64,000 nt of DNA, from assembly GCA_049840475.1 (NCBI GenBank), contig JASGKX010000002.1, positions 372,001-436,000 of the forward strand, in the 5' to 3' direction. The stretch is from JBGVSA01 sp049840475. GTDB taxonomy: Bacteria; Pseudomonadota; Gammaproteobacteria; Burkholderiales; Rhodocyclaceae. The notes below the pieces were generated by a model. That model had not been told where the DNA came from. It ran no database searches and saw nothing but the letters and a program-made list of their open reading frames with translations. The position numbers were made by a program, and so were the translations under genes. This document shows, piece after piece, positions 61,258-64,000 of this stretch; the first letter of the stretch is position 1; each line of letters opens with the position of its first letter.

Positions 61258-62049
61258 TCAGCCTCTGAGCATGAGAGAGGTCAGGACAAAGTCCAGCGCC
61301 AGCACTGCCAGCGACGAGATGACCACAGTGCGCGTCGTAGCGCGCGAAACGCCAGCCGCCGTCGGCTGGGCGTCAAAACCTTCAAACACCGAAATCAGCG
61401 ATACCGCGACGCCGAAGACAAAGCTCTTGATGACGCCATTGATCACATCATGGCGGAAATCCACTGAGGCCTGCATCTGCGACCAGAACGTACCGCTGTC
61501 GCCGCCGATGGCGATCACGCCGACGATGTAGCCGCCCAGAATGCCCATGGCGGAGAACAACGCGGCCAGCAGCGGCATCGAGATAACCCCGCCCCAGAAG
61601 CGCGGCGCTACTACACGGGCGATCGGGTTCACCGCCATCATTTCCATGGCCGACAGCTGTTCGGTGGCTTTCATCAGTCCGATTTCTGCGGTGATCGCCG
61701 AACCGGCCCGGCTGGCGAATAGCAAACCGGCCACCACGGGCCCCAGCTCACGCAATAGCGACAGCGCAACAAACGGGCCCAGCGCATCGGCCGCGCCGAA
61801 CCGCTGGAGTGTGTCATAGCCCTGCAGCCCCAGCACCATGCCGACGAACAGCCCCGACACGAGAATGATGATCAGCGACAGCGCGCCCGAAAAATAGACC
61901 TCGCGGATGGTCAGGCGCGGGCGACGGAAGGATGTGCCCGACAGGATCAACAGCGTGCCGAAGAAGCGCGCGCAGAAACCGATACGCCAGACACCATTGA
62001 CCACCCGGCTGCCGATGGCGCGAAAGCCCGCGCCCACCAGTTCAAACAT
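61258..62049 (-). CDS. mlaE: MlaE, permease of the Mla transporter
   Basis: A 263-aa MlaE-family permease with about five helices. Hallmark stretch: LGPVVAGLLFASRAGSAITAEIGLMKATEQLSAMEMMAVNP (about 103-143), preceded by FVALSLLRE. ATG 62049 overlaps the mlaF end by 8 bases and is preferred over upstream frames without family character. Two copies combine with MlaF, MlaB and MlaD. Confidence 0.95.
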   Translation of the reverse strand: MFELVGAGFRAIGSRVVNGVWRIGFCARFFGTLLILSGTSFRRPRLTIREVYFSGALSLIIILVSGLFVGMVLGLQGYDTLQRFGAADALGPFVALSLLRELGPVVAGLLFASRAGSAITAEIGLMKATEQLSAMEMMAVNPIARVVAPRFWGGVISMPLLAALFSAMGILGGYIVGVIAIGGDSGTFWSQMQASVDFRHDVINGVIKSFVFGVAVSLISVFEGFDAQPTAAGVSRATTRTVVISSLAVLALDFVLTSLMLRG

Positions 62050-62920
62050 GCGCATCCCCCAACAACGATTCAGCATACGGCTTGGAGGTCGGGTACTGGA
62101 ACGGCACCGGGCCATCCGCCTCGGCCCACACAAACTGGTGGACCCACGGGTCGGTTGAAGCGCGGATTTCATCCGGCGTACCCTGGGCGACCACCCGTCC
62201 TTCGGACAGAAAATAGATGTAGTCGACGATCTGGAGCGATTCTTGGATGTCGTGGGTCACGACGATCGAACTCGCACCGAGTGCGTCGTTGAGTCGGCGA
62301 ATCAATTGGCCGATGACGCCCAGCGAAATCGGATCAAGCCCGGTAAACGGCTCGTCATACATGATCAGTTGCGGGTCGAGCGCCACGGTACGCGCCAGCG
62401 CCACGCGCCGCGCCATGCCACCGGAAAGCTCTGGCACCTTGAGTCGTGCCGCGCCACGCAGGCCGACAGCATGGAGTTTCATCATCACGAGGTCATGGAT
62501 GATGGACTCGGGCAGGTCGGTATGTTCCCGCATCGGAAAGGCGACGTTGTCATACACCGACGCATCGGTGAACAGCGCGCCGAACTGAAACAGCATGCCC
62601 ATGCGACGACGCAGCGCGTACAGATCCCTGCGGCCGAGTTCGGGCACCAGGCTGTTGCATACACGCACCTCGCCACTGCGGGGGCGCAGCTGGCCGCCAA
62701 TCATGCGCAGCAACGTCGTCTTGCCGCTGCCGGAGCCGCCCATGATGGCCACGACCTTGCCGCGCGGAATGTCGAGATCGACACCACGCAGCACCTGGCG
62801 AGGCCCATAGGAAAACTGCACATCACGCAGGCGCACGAGGGGTGCATCCAGACTTTGCGCAGGGGAGGATTCGGTCGTCAAATGAGTGTGCTTTTTTTGG
62901 GCAATTGCAGATTTTAGCAT
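62042..62920 (-). CDS. mlaF: MlaF, ATPase of the Mla phospholipid transporter
   Basis: A 292-aa ABC ATPase: Walker A GGSGSGKTT (about 61-69), signature LSGGMARR (about 163-170), Walker B LIMYDEPFTGLDP (about 184-196), and the MlaF-type FQFGALFTD. Ends in a C-terminal extension with ESLLGDAHV. The start is uncertain: ATG 62920 opens a basic 14-residue stretch not usual in MlaF, and a TTG (residue 15, about 62878) is the other candidate. First gene of the mla operon. Confidence 0.94.
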   Translation of the reverse strand: MLKSAIAQKKHTHLTTESSPAQSLDAPLVRLRDVQFSYGPRQVLRGVDLDIPRGKVVAIMGGSGSGKTTLLRMIGGQLRPRSGEVRVCNSLVPELGRRDLYALRRRMGMLFQFGALFTDASVYDNVAFPMREHTDLPESIIHDLVMMKLHAVGLRGAARLKVPELSGGMARRVALARTVALDPQLIMYDEPFTGLDPISLGVIGQLIRRLNDALGASSIVVTHDIQESLQIVDYIYFLSEGRVVAQGTPDEIRASTDPWVHQFVWAEADGPVPFQYPTSKPYAESLLGDAHV

Positions 62921-63117
62921 GCCTCATAGGCAGACTTCATGAGCCAAAGAGCCCGGCCGACTTGCTTTTACATAGAACACTGAAGTCGAATTTTCTGAAC
63001 AACTCGTGCGAACTCGCCGCCCTACCCCATTCGCGCTATGCTGGATGCCGGGCATGCGGCCGGAATACTGCGGCCACACCCCTTGACCGATACGGAACGG
63101 CAACAACTGCGTGACCT

Positions 63118-64000
63118 ATGTATCTCGATCATTTCGGGCTGAACGAGCCGCCCTTTCGCATCACGCCGCACACAGGGTATTTCTTCGGCGGCGCGCAGCG
63201 CGAGGCCATACTCGATGCGCTGGTATTTGCTGTAACGCATGAAGAAGGGATTGTGCGTGTCAGCGGCGAAGTCGGCCTGGGCAAGACCATGCTGTGCCGG
63301 ATGCTGATCGAGCGGCTACCCGAACAGGTCAAGACCATCTACCTTGCAAATCCGAGTCTTGCGCCTGACGAACTCCAACAAGTGATTTTGCTTGAACTGG
63401 GCGTGGGTGCAGACGACTCCCCCGCACCGCTGCGCCTTATTGAACAAAAGCTCATCGAGCTATACGCGGCACAGTCGCGCGTAGTGCTGATCGTGGACGA
63501 GGCACATGCCATGCCGACCGCCTCGCTCGAGCTGGTACGCCTGCTCTCGAACCTCGAATCATCCACCCACAAACTGCTGCAGATCGTATTGTTCGGGCAG
63601 CCGGAACTCGACACCCTGTTGACCCGGCGCGACATGCGATCCCTCGCCGAGCGCATCACGCATAGCTTCCGGCTCACCCCCCTGAATCTGCGCGATACCG
63701 CCGACTACCTGCGGTCACGGTTGCATACGGCTGGCTATCGGGGACCGGATTTGTTCACCGGCGCGCCGCTCCGACGACTTGCCCGTGCCTCACGCGGACT
63801 GACCCGACGCGTGAATATTCTTGCCGACAAAAGTCTGATGGCGGCGTTTGCGGACAACACCCGTACCATCACGTCGCGTCACGTTGCACGTGCGATCGCA
63901 GACGCCGGCTACGCTCAACGCGATAGCACGCGTCCGTGGCGCATTGCCGCTTCCGTAGCCTTGGCTGCCTGCATGGCAGCAACCTTGTGGTGGAACCACA
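63118..64000 (+). CDS. ExeA/MshM-like AAA ATPase, 3' end cut by the window
   Basis: At least 294 residues, reading off the right edge without a stop. It starts MYLDHFGLNEPPFRITPHTGYFFG (about 1-24), the hallmark of the GspA/ExeA and MshM family, which helps assemble type II secretion or MSHA-type pili through peptidoglycan. Walker A GEVGLGKTML (about 51-60), Walker B VLIVDEAHAM (about 122-131), sensor FGQPELD. A transmembrane helix begins near residue 276 (WRIAASVALAACMAATLWW). MshM is the better guess, from the 'GEVG.GKTMLCR' block. Starts at ATG 63118. Confidence 0.88.
   Translation, partial: MYLDHFGLNEPPFRITPHTGYFFGGAQREAILDALVFAVTHEEGIVRVSGEVGLGKTMLCRMLIERLPEQVKTIYLANPSLAPDELQQVILLELGVGADDSPAPLRLIEQKLIELYAAQSRVVLIVDEAHAMPTASLELVRLLSNLESSTHKLLQIVLFGQPELDTLLTRRDMRSLAERITHSFRLTPLNLRDTADYLRSRLHTAGYRGPDLFTGAPLRRLARASRGLTRRVNILADKSLMAAFADNTRTITSRHVARAIADAGYAQRDSTRPWRIAASVALAACMAATLWWNH

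Noticed and set aside
63051..63060. Leu inside Walker A of the ExeA/MshM-like ATPase (GEVGLGKT) as a third Walker defect
   Set aside because: That position is a free 'x' in GxxxxGKT; the Lys-Thr pair is intact, so it is not a defect.

Overview
The window is about 64% GC, densely coded chromosomal DNA from a beta-proteobacterium of the family Burkholderiaceae. Ralstonia or a very close relative is the best guess, judged from gene content and order (purM / hda / HAD phosphatase / pcnB / folK / deoxynucleoside kinase / panB, and mlaFEDACB / ABC-2 transporter / ibaG / murA / hisG / hisD). I found no rRNA, tRNA, insertion sequence, prophage or CRISPR array. Most of the content is housekeeping, with some accessory genes between.

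Region by region. 0-6 kb: a small unknown protein, a HExxH aminopeptidase-like lipoprotein, a bactofilin behind a very good sigma-54 (-24/-12) promoter match, a Cache-type chemoreceptor and the ABC-F translation factor EttA. 6-19 kb: SotB-like MFS efflux pump, a Tat/lipoprotein GH28 polygalacturonase, SelO (frameshifted), IF-1 (infA), CspA, a membrane TPR protein, a beta-helix protein, an AzgA-type purine permease and a second GH28 enzyme. 19-26 kb: a DUF3857/transglutaminase/TPR protein (frameshifted), its secreted partner of unknown function, oligoribonuclease, an M48 protease and RsgA. 26-30 kb: the Anbu proteasome-like peptidase / alpha-E / circularly permuted ATP-grasp operon. 30-38 kb: purM, hda, HAD, pcnB, folK, DUF486, dNK, panB and a VOC protein. 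38-43 kb: a cytoplasmic chemoreceptor with an inverted domain order, fpr, rquA (rhodoquinone biosynthesis), a guanidine-II riboswitch upstream of a guanidinium exporter, and a fatty-acid desaturase. 43-54 kb: leuA behind two small leucine-rich leader ORFs, then a LysR regulator with a perfect ATC-N9-GAT operator divergent from a complete oligopeptide ABC importer plus a CocE/NonD-type hydrolase (frameshifted). 54-63 kb, all on the minus strand: hisD, hisG, murA, ibaG, an ABC-2 exporter pair and the mla phospholipid-transport genes. The right edge cuts an ExeA/MshM-like AAA ATPase.

Four otherwise complete genes (selO, the transglutaminase gene, the CocE hydrolase gene, mlaA) each carry exactly one extra base, and two ABC ATPases (EttA and DppF-like) have a Leu in place of the Walker A Ser through an apparent TCG to TTG change. 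All six anomalies lie within or directly after a GTC (GTY) trinucleotide. That may point to sequencing or assembly error rather than biology, but it cannot be decided from the sequence alone.

The most interesting items are the sigma-54 promoter of the bactofilin, the Anbu/ATP-grasp/alpha-E operon, rquA, the guanidine-II riboswitch, the leucine-rich leader ORFs before leuA, the LysR operator, and the chemoreceptor with a C-terminal sensor.
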